64,000 nt of DNA, from NCBI RefSeq assembly GCF_023638035.1, contig NZ_JAKRVX010000004.1, positions 1 through 64,000 on the forward strand, in the 5' to 3' direction. The notes under the pieces were generated by a model. That model saw nothing but the letters and a program-made list of their open reading frames with translations. It searched no databases and was not told the origin of the DNA. Below, one piece after another: positions 1 through 8,258 of the stretch (position 1 is the stretch's first letter; each line of letters starts with the position of its first letter). The DNA is from Natronocalculus amylovorans (GTDB lineage Archaea > Halobacteriota > Halobacteria > Halobacteriales > Haloferacaceae). Both the position numbers and the translations under genes were made by a program.

Positions 1-168
1 CACGACCTGTATGCCTCAAGTGGGACGACCACAACTGGTCGGAGTTACCACGCTCAGTTCCCAACGAGGAGCATACGAACCCGCAAGTTGCCTCCGTGGG
101 TCGGTAACCGATATTATACCCCCAGCGTGAGGAAACCTCGCCGTTTACGGCGAGGAGGATGTCATGCT
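1..168 (+). mobile_element. Right end of an IS200/IS605-type element (remnant)
   Basis: No intact gene lies in the first 188 bases. Positions 136-143 and 148-155 form a perfect 8-bp stem around a TTTA loop, followed at once by AGGATGTCA (156-164). The same ending (GAGGATGTCA or a close variant) recurs near 36.35, 47.28 and 53.13 kb, so it looks like the terminus of one element family. Subterminal hairpins are the known ends of IS200/IS605 and IS1341-type (TnpB) elements. The open frames upstream (stops near 104 and 129) may be a TnpB C-terminus, but I cannot recognise it. The family call is inferred from the repeated terminus. Confidence 0.5.
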
Positions 169-188
169 TCGATTACGACAATAGCACT

Positions 189-803
189 TCACTGCTCGCC
201 GTCATTGGCAGAAGTGAACCGATCGAGATGAGCATAAATCGCGTTTCGGCTCGTTTCGATCGGGAATGAGCCATGCGTGGTGATACGGCGCATCCGAATA
301 CCGTGAAGCATCGAAAGCAATAGTTCGGCTTCCACTTCGGGGTCAATATCGCTAAATACGCCTGAATCTACGCCCGTATGCAGAATTTCGGTGATCTTCT
401 CTTGGAGCGTTTTATCAACCGTTGTGTACTGCTCTTTGTAGAGCGGGTGATGTGGCGCGTCGCTGCGGAGTTCGAGTAGCGCAATCTGTGCTTGATACGT
501 TTCTGTATCGATTGTTTCAGGGACGAGCCGATCGATGAGCGTCTCAAGTTGTGTTTGTGGATCAGTGGTTTCGACCTCAATCTCCTCAAGGAACGTGTTC
601 AGCGCGTATGCCAGAAATGCCGACAGCAAATCCGCCTTGCCGTCATAGTGGTAGTACAGCAGTGACTTGCTTTTTTCGAACTCGTCTGAAATCGCTTGCA
701 TGGTGAGATCGCTATAGCCGTGCTCAACGAGTGCTTGGTAGGTTGCTCGCATAATCTCCTTTTTGAGCGGCCCAATATCGGAGGAAACTGCCATCTCAGC
801 CAT
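189..803 (-). CDS. TetR/AcrR family transcriptional regulator
   Basis: A 204-aa DNA-binding repressor-type protein. Residues 15-60 form the TetR N-terminal three-helix domain, with the helix-turn-helix around LTMQAISDEFEKSKSLLYYH and the usual YYHYDGKADLL continuation. The remaining ~140 residues are helical and would form the ligand-binding and dimerisation domain. Length is typical of the family. An alternative ATG lies three codons in (794). The gene is followed on the same side by the molybdenum hydroxylase accessory genes, so control of that locus is a reasonable guess, but the inducer is unknown. A 14-bp palindrome in front of coxS (5346-5359) is a possible target for it or another regulator. 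Confidence 0.85.
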   Translation of the reverse strand: MAEMAVSSDIGPLKKEIMRATYQALVEHGYSDLTMQAISDEFEKSKSLLYYHYDGKADLLSAFLAYALNTFLEEIEVETTDPQTQLETLIDRLVPETIDTETYQAQIALLELRSDAPHHPLYKEQYTTVDKTLQEKITEILHTGVDSGVFSDIDPEVEAELLLSMLHGIRMRRITTHGSFPIETSRNAIYAHLDRFTSANDGEQ

Positions 804-871
804 TATGCTTCCTCGCAGAATAGGTACGGTATCGATCGTGACATTCGAGCAAACGTTCTCATGCAGGATAA

Positions 872-2044
872 TTAACTGTCTTCTTTTAATATCTCTGCTG
901 CAACGCGGCCATGAATCGGGCCTGCATGTGATTGTAGATGCGCTGGTTCCTGCTCGTTGTGCACCGCAAGGAGTTCCGCAACAATACTGTGGGCAATCTG
1001 ATACGGTGAGCCGCCACCAAGATTGAGGCCGATTGGCGTGTACACGCGGTCAAGCGCAGACGCCGTTACAGTTGCACCTGATTCCGAAAGCTCCCCAAGG
1101 AGCTGTTCGAAACGCTCTCGCGGCCCCATTAAGCCAATGTATGCTACTGGCGAATTAAGTAATGTCTCGATAGTTAAGAGATCATCAACAAAGTTGTGCG
1201 TCATCACGACTGCATACGTTCGGTCGTGAAGCGAGATGACGTCCTCGATTGAGCCGGGTGAGGTCGCGTATGTTTCATCAGCATATGGGAATCGTTCCGA
1301 GAGCGGGATACCGCCACGAAAGCCAACGACGGTAACGTGAAACTCGTTTTTTGCAGCCAATTCGGTGACGGGCTCCACATCGTGGCCGCTTCCAAAGATG
1401 ACCAGTTCCGGCCGTGCTGCCACTCCATCAATAAAGACGGTTAGCTCGTTACCGGCATCTGTGATCGTAAGCACAGTCGATCGCCCATGTGTTGCCATCT
1501 TTCGTGCAGGGTCTGCCAACGCATCCTCTGGCCAGTTGTCACTCCCACCTGCAGGGATGGTAAATCGATCGTCCACCGGGTCGTAGTATGCTCGATCGCC
1601 ACGGGAGTGCACGCCCGTTTCCGAGTCGATCACGGTTATAACGGCAATATCCTCTCGGTTAGCAAATGCATCAACTGCCGGTTGGTACTGTGCTGTGAGC
1701 GGTTCTAAAAGCACATCAATAATTCCATGACAGCCAATACCGAGTCCCCAGACATCATCGTCTTCCATCATATCATAGGTCACATACTGTATCGTCCCCG
1801 AGTCACGAACGTCAGCGGCTGCTTTCTGTAATGCATCCTCGAGACAGCCAGGAGTGAGACTCCCGCTGTGTGTCCCATCTGCGGCAAACAGCATCTTTGC
1901 GCCAGGGCGTCGGTAGGCGTTTCCCTCTACAGAAACAATCGTCGCGAGAACATCTTCGGTGGCCTCAGTAGCCGATGCTTCAAGCCGAGTACGGACGCGA
2001 TTCAACACTGCCGGTTCTGGAATATTCCAATCGTGTTCTGTCAT
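872..2044 (-). CDS. XdhC/CoxF family molybdenum hydroxylase maturation protein
   Basis: A 390-aa protein of the XdhC/CoxI/CoxF family, which handles the molybdenum cofactor (insertion or sulfuration) for xanthine dehydrogenase-type enzymes. The N-terminal XdhC domain shows ATIVSVEGNAYRRPGAKML and a GSLTPGCLEDAL motif. The C-terminal Rossmann-like domain shows ELVIFGSGHD, YIGLMGPRERFE and a conserved end around PIGLNLGGGSPYQIA. The open frame extends 24 codons further upstream, but the ATG at 2044 gives the normal family N-terminus. It lies downstream of the coxE/coxD-like genes on the same strand and opposite to coxSLM, as expected for accessory genes of a CO dehydrogenase-like cluster. Whether it serves only this enzyme cannot be told. 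Confidence 0.85.
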   Translation of the reverse strand: MTEHDWNIPEPAVLNRVRTRLEASATEATEDVLATIVSVEGNAYRRPGAKMLFAADGTHSGSLTPGCLEDALQKAAADVRDSGTIQYVTYDMMEDDDVWGLGIGCHGIIDVLLEPLTAQYQPAVDAFANREDIAVITVIDSETGVHSRGDRAYYDPVDDRFTIPAGGSDNWPEDALADPARKMATHGRSTVLTITDAGNELTVFIDGVAARPELVIFGSGHDVEPVTELAAKNEFHVTVVGFRGGIPLSERFPYADETYATSPGSIEDVISLHDRTYAVVMTHNFVDDLLTIETLLNSPVAYIGLMGPRERFEQLLGELSESGATVTASALDRVYTPIGLNLGGGSPYQIAHSIVAELLAVHNEQEPAHLQSHAGPIHGRVAAEILKEDS

Positions 2045-2142
2045 GATGGATGAGCGATCGACCGTCTCTGGATAAGAACGTCTCGACGGCAATTGCATCC
2101 AGTATGGTACCTGCACACAAAGTGGTTCCGTCGGTCACACGC

Positions 2143-3489
2143 TCACGGTGTGTTGGAGGTGGATGGTCCCCCATGACGACGGCGATCATAACGGTATCCG
2201 ATCGGTCCATGCAACCCTCGATAGCTCAGTTGGCGGGTCGCCTCGGTAAGGTCTGCTGCATCAGCAAACCCGAAGAGTCCATCGACGAACGGGAGACAGG
2301 TGGCCATCCCACGTGCAGTTGGCTCGTATGCGCGAGACACTGCAAGCGGGTTCAACCAGATGATCGCGGCCGATCGGCGCGCAATCCACGCAATTGACTC
2401 CGCAAGCACATCATCATCTCCAACATCGAGTCCATCACTGACCATAATCACTGCCGTCTGTCGATCGATCGCATCCGGTGCAGTCCGCTTGAGCGTCTCG
2501 AGTGAACGTCCAATCTGTGTGCCACCACCCCATGTGACCTCGGCGTTTCGAAGTGCAGTAAGCGGGTCTACATGCCGATCAGCGAATGCGTCTGTTGCTT
2601 CGGTTAGTTCGGTGTCAAATAGGAATACGCGTGCGTTCCGTGCTCGCTCAGTGACGGTGGTTACCAACAGGAGCAGTAGCTCAAGGTTGAGCGTGTCTAG
2701 TACGGAGCCACTGACGTCGATCAACACACAGCAGTTTCGCTCGGACGTGACCTGCGTTTGCATCGGAAGATCGATCGGCGCACCACCAGTTTGGATGCTT
2801 TTTCGAAGCGCCTGCCGGAAATCAGGACGCCGACCACTCGTTGCGGGGCGATGTCTGCGTCCGGCAAGCGTGACCACCGTCTCGACAAATTCGGTCACTG
2901 CTGCTTCGGTGGTGTCGTGTTGTGGCCCAAGCGCACGTTCGGGGTCGATCGATCCAGCCGGTCCCGTGGCGCTATACCCCCTGACAGCAGCGGCGTCATC
3001 AGTTGTGGTGTCATCTGTCGAAGTTGCTATTTGCTGGGTACTCGTGGGCTGTATACTGTCAGGCCCACTGGTTTCGACATCCTGTTCTGCAGATTCGCGG
3101 GGCTCATCCGCAGTCATTACAGAGAGTGAATCCGATCGGGAGAGAACGTGTGTCTCGGGTCGATCACCGGCTTGGGTGGGAGTCTCAATAGCTACCGCTT
3201 CCAGCCGAGCCCGAAGTCGCTGCCAAAACTCGGGGAACACCGCTGCAAATACCGTGTACTCATCGGGTGCAGAGAGCAATGTTGCCTGAAGCACAGTTTG
3301 CACTCGTGTTTTGTCGCTGAGTCCGACAAGTGAAAGCGCACGCGCAGCCTCAAGCGTCGAGACTGCAGGCAATGTGACACCTTGTTGGTGTAACTGGTCA
3401 GTGAACCAGTGTAGCTCAGCAAGCACATGCTTGTGTGCAGTCGTAAAATCAGCCGCCTCGATCGGCGTGGTGGGTGGGTGATCAGTCAT
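2143..3489 (-). CDS. CoxE-like VWA domain protein
   Basis: A 448-aa protein with a von Willebrand factor A domain in the C-terminal half. The metal-binding MIDAS motif is visible as DVSGS (within CCVLIDVSGSV), followed by a leucine-rich helix and later by VIMVSDGLDVGDDD. The N-terminal ~110 residues form a helical domain typical of CoxE, and the middle (~110-180) is a low-complexity Ser/Thr/Asp linker. CoxE works with the MoxR ATPase CoxD in metal-centre maturation of CO dehydrogenase. Its ATG overlaps the stop of the coxD-like gene (ATGA), so the two are translationally coupled. A long plus-strand frame opposite it (2300-3289) is a shadow. Confidence 0.82.
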   Translation of the reverse strand: MTDHPPTTPIEAADFTTAHKHVLAELHWFTDQLHQQGVTLPAVSTLEAARALSLVGLSDKTRVQTVLQATLLSAPDEYTVFAAVFPEFWQRLRARLEAVAIETPTQAGDRPETHVLSRSDSLSVMTADEPRESAEQDVETSGPDSIQPTSTQQIATSTDDTTTDDAAAVRGYSATGPAGSIDPERALGPQHDTTEAAVTEFVETVVTLAGRRHRPATSGRRPDFRQALRKSIQTGGAPIDLPMQTQVTSERNCCVLIDVSGSVLDTLNLELLLLLVTTVTERARNARVFLFDTELTEATDAFADRHVDPLTALRNAEVTWGGGTQIGRSLETLKRTAPDAIDRQTAVIMVSDGLDVGDDDVLAESIAWIARRSAAIIWLNPLAVSRAYEPTARGMATCLPFVDGLFGFADAADLTEATRQLSYRGLHGPIGYRYDRRRHGGPSTSNTP

Positions 3490-4436
3490 CTTGGCGTCTC
3501 TGCATCAGCAGCCACGGTAATGAGCTCAGAGAGTAGTGTTTCGTCAACGCGATCAAGATCTTCGATCTCTTTCAGCACACAGCCAAGCGTGCGTTGAATC
3601 TCTGCGATTGACAGCGGATCATCAGACTCTGGCGCCCGGAGTGTGTTAATCGCCCGTGCCCAATCGAGCGTCTCTGCCACACCGGGCTGTTTGAGAAACG
3701 GTTCTTCGCGGAGCCGCTCGATGATTGCACAGAGCTCTGCAGTGACTGTTGCTTGCAGCTCCGGCACTTTCTGTGACACAATCTGAAACTCTTGATCGAA
3801 CGACGGTGGCTCAATGTGAAGGTAGAGACAGCGGCGCTTGAGCGCATCGCTCAATGCTCGTGTTCGGTTCGAGGTTAACAGGACGACCGGTGGCTGTGTT
3901 GCTCGGATCGTCCCGAGCTCTGGAATGGAGACTTGAAAGTCAGAGAGCACCTCAAGGAGAAACGCTTCAAACGCATCATCCGCACGATCGATCTCGTCAA
4001 TCAAGAGGACAGGCGGGGTATGGCTGTCTGCAGAGATTGCGCGGAAGAGCGGCCGTTTGAGGAGATACGGTTCACTGAATACGGATTGTGTCGAATTTGA
4101 GGCGGCTGTGTCAACTGCACCTTCGTTCGATTGGACGGCAAGCAGCTGTTTCGTGTAGTTCCACTCATACAACGCGTTCTCCGCTGTCAACCCTTCATAA
4201 CACTGGAGACGAATGAGCTCCGTTTCGAAGCCGCTTGCAAGCACTTTCCCCAGTTCGGTTTTTCCACTTCCCGGTGGTCCCTCAAGTAAGAGCGGCTTCC
4301 CAAGCGTGAGCGAGAGCCAGACAGTCGTGACCACGTTCTCGGGTGCAACATAGTCCATCCGATCGAATATCGATTCAAGCTCCGATTCTGTGAGGTTCTG
4401 AAACGATGATGCGGTTCGATCCGAGGTCATAGACAC
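3486..4436 (-). CDS. MoxR-family AAA+ ATPase (CoxD-like)
   Basis: A 316-aa AAA+ ATPase of the MoxR group. Walker A is GPPGSGKTELGK at residues 53-64, Walker B is VLLIDEIDRAD near residue 150, and a sensor-1-like LLTSNRTRALSDALKRRC follows. CoxD ATPases act on the assembled apo-enzyme to insert or sulfurate the Mo/Cu centre in aerobic CO dehydrogenases, with CoxE as VWA partner. The downstream coxE-like gene overlaps by four bases. The gene is divergent from the mobA-like gene at 4593, with 156 bp between them carrying both promoters. MoxR proteins also serve other systems, but this neighbourhood makes the Cox role the best reading. Confidence 0.85.
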   Translation of the reverse strand: MSMTSDRTASSFQNLTESELESIFDRMDYVAPENVVTTVWLSLTLGKPLLLEGPPGSGKTELGKVLASGFETELIRLQCYEGLTAENALYEWNYTKQLLAVQSNEGAVDTAASNSTQSVFSEPYLLKRPLFRAISADSHTPPVLLIDEIDRADDAFEAFLLEVLSDFQVSIPELGTIRATQPPVVLLTSNRTRALSDALKRRCLYLHIEPPSFDQEFQIVSQKVPELQATVTAELCAIIERLREEPFLKQPGVAETLDWARAINTLRAPESDDPLSIAEIQRTLGCVLKEIEDLDRVDETLLSELITVAADAETPR

Positions 4437-4525
4437 CAGCGCTGTTCAGCGCAGAGATCGATTGCCCTGCCTCTCCACCGCTCGATCGAATCACACATAG
4501 AATAATTGAACGTAGTTCGGGTCGG

Positions 4526-4552
4526 CTATATACTTTTGTAACATGGTACCAT
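4526..4552 (+). promoter_or_regulatory. TATA-like box with a 10-bp palindrome before the mobA-like gene
   Basis: A TATA-like sequence (CTATATAC, 4526-4533) is followed by the perfect palindrome ATGGTACCAT at 4543-4552. It lies in the 156-bp gap between the divergent coxD-like and mobA-like genes. The placement suits a promoter plus operator. This is inferred from position and symmetry only. Confidence 0.35.
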
Positions 4553-4592
4553 TGTGACCAGCAGCGGTCCTAAATGGGGTCTAGAATCAGAT

Positions 4593-5240
4593 ATGAGTGA
4601 GAGCGACTCGGATACTCAGCTCCCGACTGTTGACCCGACGTGTGTTCCATCTGGGACACCGATGCCAACCGTTGTTGGAATTGTTCTTGCCGGTGGAACG
4701 AGCCAACGCTTTGGTGACACAAACAAGCTCCTTGCAGAAATTGACGGAGAACCGATCGTTCGGCACGCAACGCGAGGGGTGTGTAACACCGCAGTCACTG
4801 CGACGATTGCCGTGCTTGGTCACGATCGCAAGCAGGTTGAAACAGCACTATCCGGGCTGCCGATCGAAACCGTCGTCAATACAGCGTATCGTGATGGGCA
4901 GTCAACATCGGTTCAAACAGGTGTTCGAGCAGCGTATGAATTGGTTCCTGATGCCGATGCGGTCGTTATTGCGCTTGGTGACATGCCGTTTGTCGCTGTC
5001 GAGACAATCAACACACTCATCCAGGTGTACGCAACTGGTGAGTGGGATGCGCTTGCACCGAGTACAGACGATGTTCGAGGAAATCCAGTCCTTTTCAGTC
5101 GGGATCACGCTCCAGCATTAACAGACGTCACTGGGGATGTCGGTGGGCGAGAGATCCTGTTAGCTGGTGATCGGAGCGCTCTCGTTGCGGTTTCGGATCC
5201 AGGTATTCATCGAGACGTCGATCGGCCAAGCGATCTCTGA
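4593..5240 (+). CDS. MobA/MocA-like molybdopterin nucleotidyltransferase
   Basis: A ~215-aa nucleotidyltransferase of the MobA-like NTP transferase family. The N-terminal nucleotide-binding motif is LAGGTSQRFGDTNKLL, followed by the EIDGEPIVRHA segment, and the metal-binding region is VVIALGDMPFV. Such proteins attach CMP to molybdopterin (MocA) for xanthine dehydrogenase or CO dehydrogenase-type enzymes. An upstream GTG (4554) would add 13 residues; I prefer the ATG at 4593 because homology begins after a short acidic leader. It precedes coxSLM on the same strand and is divergent from coxD/coxE/xdhC, so it probably makes the dinucleotide cofactor for this enzyme. CMP versus GMP specificity is not readable here. 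Confidence 0.78.
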   Translation: MSESDSDTQLPTVDPTCVPSGTPMPTVVGIVLAGGTSQRFGDTNKLLAEIDGEPIVRHATRGVCNTAVTATIAVLGHDRKQVETALSGLPIETVVNTAYRDGQSTSVQTGVRAAYELVPDADAVVIALGDMPFVAVETINTLIQVYATGEWDALAPSTDDVRGNPVLFSRDHAPALTDVTGDVGGREILLAGDRSALVAVSDPGIHRDVDRPSDL

Positions 5241-5345
5241 AATTGTGTGCTCTGTATAGGCAGGCCACGGTCAGTCCTTTGGGTAGCTAGTCCACGATTT
5301 CGCACATATCTATTTACCACAACAGACAGTTGAATCATGTAGATA

Positions 5346-5359
5346 GATAACATGTTATC
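5346..5359. promoter_or_regulatory. Perfect 14-bp palindrome upstream of coxS
   Basis: GATAACATGTTATC is a perfect inverted repeat lying 52-65 bases before the coxS ATG, in the 170-bp gap between the mobA-like gene and coxS. It is a good candidate operator for the SLM operon. No regulator can be assigned with certainty; the TetR gene at 189-803 is the nearest candidate. Confidence 0.4.
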
Positions 5360-5410
5360 AATAACCATGAAAGTTGCTCTCAGTACAACGTATCATCTCG
5401 GAGTTGAACC

Positions 5411-5893
5411 ATGAGCAAACAAGAGATTACACTCTCGGTTAATGGGGCAACACACGAGTTGCACGTTGAGCCACGAACGCTCCTTGTTACAGCCCTCCGA
5501 GAGGAACTTGGCTACACTGGTGCAAACGTCGGCTGTGAGACGGCACGATGTGGTGCGTGCACGGTTCGTGTCAATGGAGATGCGATCAAATCGTGTATGC
5601 AGTTTGCTGTCCAGTTAGATGGAGCAGAGATTGAAACCGTAGAGGGGCTTGCAGAAGACGGCAACCTTGCACCGCTGCAGGCACAGTTCCAAGCACACCA
5701 CGGGCTCCAGTGTGGATTTTGTACGCCTGGAATGCTGATGACTGCAGATACGTATCTGAAAGACGCTGAGAATCCATCCCGTGAGGAGATCCGAGAGGCG
5801 ATTGAAGGGAATCTCTGTCGCTGTACCGGCTATCACAACATCGTTGATGCGATCGAAGCAACGCTTACTGAGGGGGCACCAACCAATGAGTGA
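5411..5893 (+). CDS. coxS: Molybdenum hydroxylase small [2Fe-2S] subunit, CoxS-like
   Basis: A 160-aa iron-sulfur subunit. The N-terminal plant-ferredoxin-type cluster is ligated by Cys42, Cys47, Cys50 (VGCETARCGAC) and Cys62. The C-terminal helical domain carries the second cluster through Cys101 and Cys104 (LQCGFCTPGM) and Cys136 and Cys138 (NLCRCTGYHNIV). All eight ligands are present. It passes electrons from the Mo site in CoxL to FAD in CoxM. It is the first gene of an S-L-M operon, and its end overlaps the coxL start by 8 bases. The subunit order and the CoxL signature point to a form II CO dehydrogenase-like enzyme, though other aldehyde or purine-type hydroxylases look alike in this subunit. 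Confidence 0.92.
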   Translation: MSKQEITLSVNGATHELHVEPRTLLVTALREELGYTGANVGCETARCGACTVRVNGDAIKSCMQFAVQLDGAEIETVEGLAEDGNLAPLQAQFQAHHGLQCGFCTPGMLMTADTYLKDAENPSREEIREAIEGNLCRCTGYHNIVDAIEATLTEGAPTNE

Positions 5894-8258
5894 CGCCGAA
5901 GATCGGTCCGATAAGCGAGTGTTTGGGAAAGCGATTAAGCGGAACGAAGATATTCCGTTGTTGACCGGCAGTGCAACTTACACTGACGATGTCATGCTTC
6001 GAGAGATGGTGCATCTTGCGATTCGGCGATCGGACCATGCACATGCCACGATTGTAGATATCGACACAAGCGAGGCAGAAGCGATGGACGGTGTCATCGC
6101 CGTCTACACCGGCGAAGATGTTGTCGAAAGCGGCGTCCCGAACACGATCCCAACCGCATGGATGCTCCCGGGACTGGTGACACCGCAGTATCGAATGCTC
6201 GCCGTGGACAAAGTCCGCCACGAAGGTGATGGAATCGCAGCGGTTGTCGCTGAGACACCTGAAAAAGCACGCGATGCACTTGATGCGATCGAAGTCACCT
6301 ATGAGAAACTCGAACACGTGACCGACCCGGTCGACGCAGTTGAGAGTGATGTGCCGCCAGTCCATGATGAGGCAGCGGACAATGTGGCGTTTGATTTCGA
6401 ACTCGGTGAAAAGGATGTTGTTGATGAGGCATTCGAAGCCGCAGATCATGTCGTGAGTGTCGATCTCCGACAGCCGCGGATAATCCCAAATGCAATGGAG
6501 CCACGGGCGGCTGTTGCAGATTGGGATCGTGGCACCGAAGAACTCCGAATCTGGATGACGAGCCAAAACCCCCATCTGCACCGAATGTTGCTCTCTGCAG
6601 GGACGCTCGGTGTTCCTGAGAACAAGATTCAGGTTATTGCCCCTGAAGTTGGTGGCGGCTTCGGTAGTAAGATCTACCACTACCCAGATGAAGCCGTGAC
6701 TGCGTGGTGCTCAATGCAGTTGGGTCGGCCAGTCAAATGGAAGGCCAGCCGTATGGAGGCGTACGTCACGGATTGTCACGGCCGCGATCACACTACGACT
6801 GCTGAGATTGCAGTCAACGATGATGGCACTGTCCAAGGCGTCCGCGTGGAGACGTACGCCGGCCTTGGCGCACAGCTATCGCAGTTTGCGACGGCCACCC
6901 CCTCGTACCTCTACTCAACAATCCTCTCCGGTGAGTATGCGATTCCTGCGATCTACTGTCGCGTGATTGGTGCATTTACGAACACGACGCCGGTTGACGC
7001 CTACCGTGGTGCTGGACGTGCAGAAGGAATCTATGTGATTGAACGGCTCATGGATGTTGCAGCTAGAGAGCTCGACATGGATCCTGCGGAGTTCAGACGC
7101 CGAAATCTGATTCCGGCCGACCAGTTCCCATATCAGACGGCTGCGGCAGTCATCTACGATAGCGGAGAGTACGAACGTGCTATGGATACCGCGTTGGAGC
7201 ACATCGGCTATGATGACCTTCGAGAGCGACAGAAAGCGCTCCGTGAGGAGGGGCGGTATCTCGGTATCGGCGTTGGAAACTTCGTCGAGTCTGCTGGCTT
7301 ATCACCATCCGGGCTTGCCGGCGATCTCGGTGCGCAGGCTGGTGGCTGGGAGAGTTCGATCGTCCGGTTTGATTCAACTGGAACCGTCACCGTCCTTGTT
7401 GGCACTGCTGATCAAGGGCAAGGCCATCGTACAACGTTCGCACAGATCGCAGCCGAAGAGCTTGGCGTCGATATTGATGCCGTAAACGTTGTCGAAGGAG
7501 ATACCGATCAGATCCCGCAAGGGATGGGGACATACGGCAGTCGAAGCGCCTCTGTTGGTGGTGGGGCGATCGCTCGTGGTGCCCGTGATGTACGAGAGAA
7601 AGCCCGCGAGATTGCGGCGCATCAGCTTGAGGCCAGTGTTGAGGACATCGGATTTGATGATGGGGAGTTCCATGTTGTGGGTGCACCCGACCGATCGATG
7701 CATATCCAAGCCGTGGCTGCACAAGCCTATCTTGGTCACAATCTGCCTGAGGAGATGGACCCCGGGCTTGAGTCAACAAACTTCTATGATCCGGAGAACT
7801 TCACGTTCCCATTCGGAACACACGTTGCCGTTGTCGAGATCGATCCAGAGACAGGGGCGATCGACCTCGAACGCTATGTTGCAGTTGACGACTGCGGGGA
7901 GATCATCAACCCATTAATCGTCGAAGGGCAAGTTCACGGCGGCATTGCGCAAGGAATCGGTGCGGCGCTGTATGAAGGCGCCGTCTATGATGATGACGGC
8001 CATCTCACAACTCGTCGAATGGACGAGTATGCCGTTCCGCACGCGACGTACCTGCCGGACTTCGAGACCGAGAATACGGTGACTCCAAGTCCACATAACC
8101 CGATCGGCGTCAAGGGTGTTGGCGAGTCTGCAACGATCGCTGCCGCGCCAACGATCGTCTCCGCGGTTGTGGATGCATTGGAACCGTTTGGAGTAACACA
8201 TCTGGACATGCCGATCACACCAGAGCGTGTCTGGCGGGCCATGGGAGGTGGTGACTAA
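5886..8258 (+). CDS. coxL: Molybdenum hydroxylase large subunit, form II CoxL-like
   Basis: A 790-aa Mo-binding catalytic subunit of the xanthine dehydrogenase/CO dehydrogenase family. Motifs seen are VGGGFGSK, the active-site loop AYRGAGR (residues 372-378) and the C-terminal catalytic glutamate Glu747 in GVGESATIAAAP. Form I CO dehydrogenase has AYXCSFR with a Cu-binding Cys at this loop; AYRGAGR marks form II enzymes, whose substrate is less certain (CO or another carbonyl/aldehyde). The frame is open 35 codons further upstream inside coxS, but the ATG at 5886 matches the family start. Its stop overlaps the coxM start (TAATG). The accessory genes nearby would mature its cofactor. Confidence 0.9.
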   Translation: MSDAEDRSDKRVFGKAIKRNEDIPLLTGSATYTDDVMLREMVHLAIRRSDHAHATIVDIDTSEAEAMDGVIAVYTGEDVVESGVPNTIPTAWMLPGLVTPQYRMLAVDKVRHEGDGIAAVVAETPEKARDALDAIEVTYEKLEHVTDPVDAVESDVPPVHDEAADNVAFDFELGEKDVVDEAFEAADHVVSVDLRQPRIIPNAMEPRAAVADWDRGTEELRIWMTSQNPHLHRMLLSAGTLGVPENKIQVIAPEVGGGFGSKIYHYPDEAVTAWCSMQLGRPVKWKASRMEAYVTDCHGRDHTTTAEIAVNDDGTVQGVRVETYAGLGAQLSQFATATPSYLYSTILSGEYAIPAIYCRVIGAFTNTTPVDAYRGAGRAEGIYVIERLMDVAARELDMDPAEFRRRNLIPADQFPYQTAAAVIYDSGEYERAMDTALEHIGYDDLRERQKALREEGRYLGIGVGNFVESAGLSPSGLAGDLGAQAGGWESSIVRFDSTGTVTVLVGTADQGQGHRTTFAQIAAEELGVDIDAVNVVEGDTDQIPQGMGTYGSRSASVGGGAIARGARDVREKAREIAAHQLEASVEDIGFDDGEFHVVGAPDRSMHIQAVAAQAYLGHNLPEEMDPGLESTNFYDPENFTFPFGTHVAVVEIDPETGAIDLERYVAVDDCGEIINPLIVEGQVHGGIAQGIGAALYEGAVYDDDGHLTTRRMDEYAVPHATYLPDFETENTVTPSPHNPIGVKGVGESATIAAAPTIVSAVVDALEPFGVTHLDMPITPERVWRAMGGGD

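Noticed and set aside
2300-3289. 329-aa plus-strand open frame opposite the coxE-like gene
   Set aside because: It is Ser/Arg/Val-rich low complexity and lies fully antisense to a well-supported VWA protein; it is a shadow of codon bias.
5865-6680. 271-aa minus-strand open frame opposite coxL
   Set aside because: Antisense to conserved CoxL motifs, with many Cys/His/Arg residues atypical of haloarchaeal proteins.
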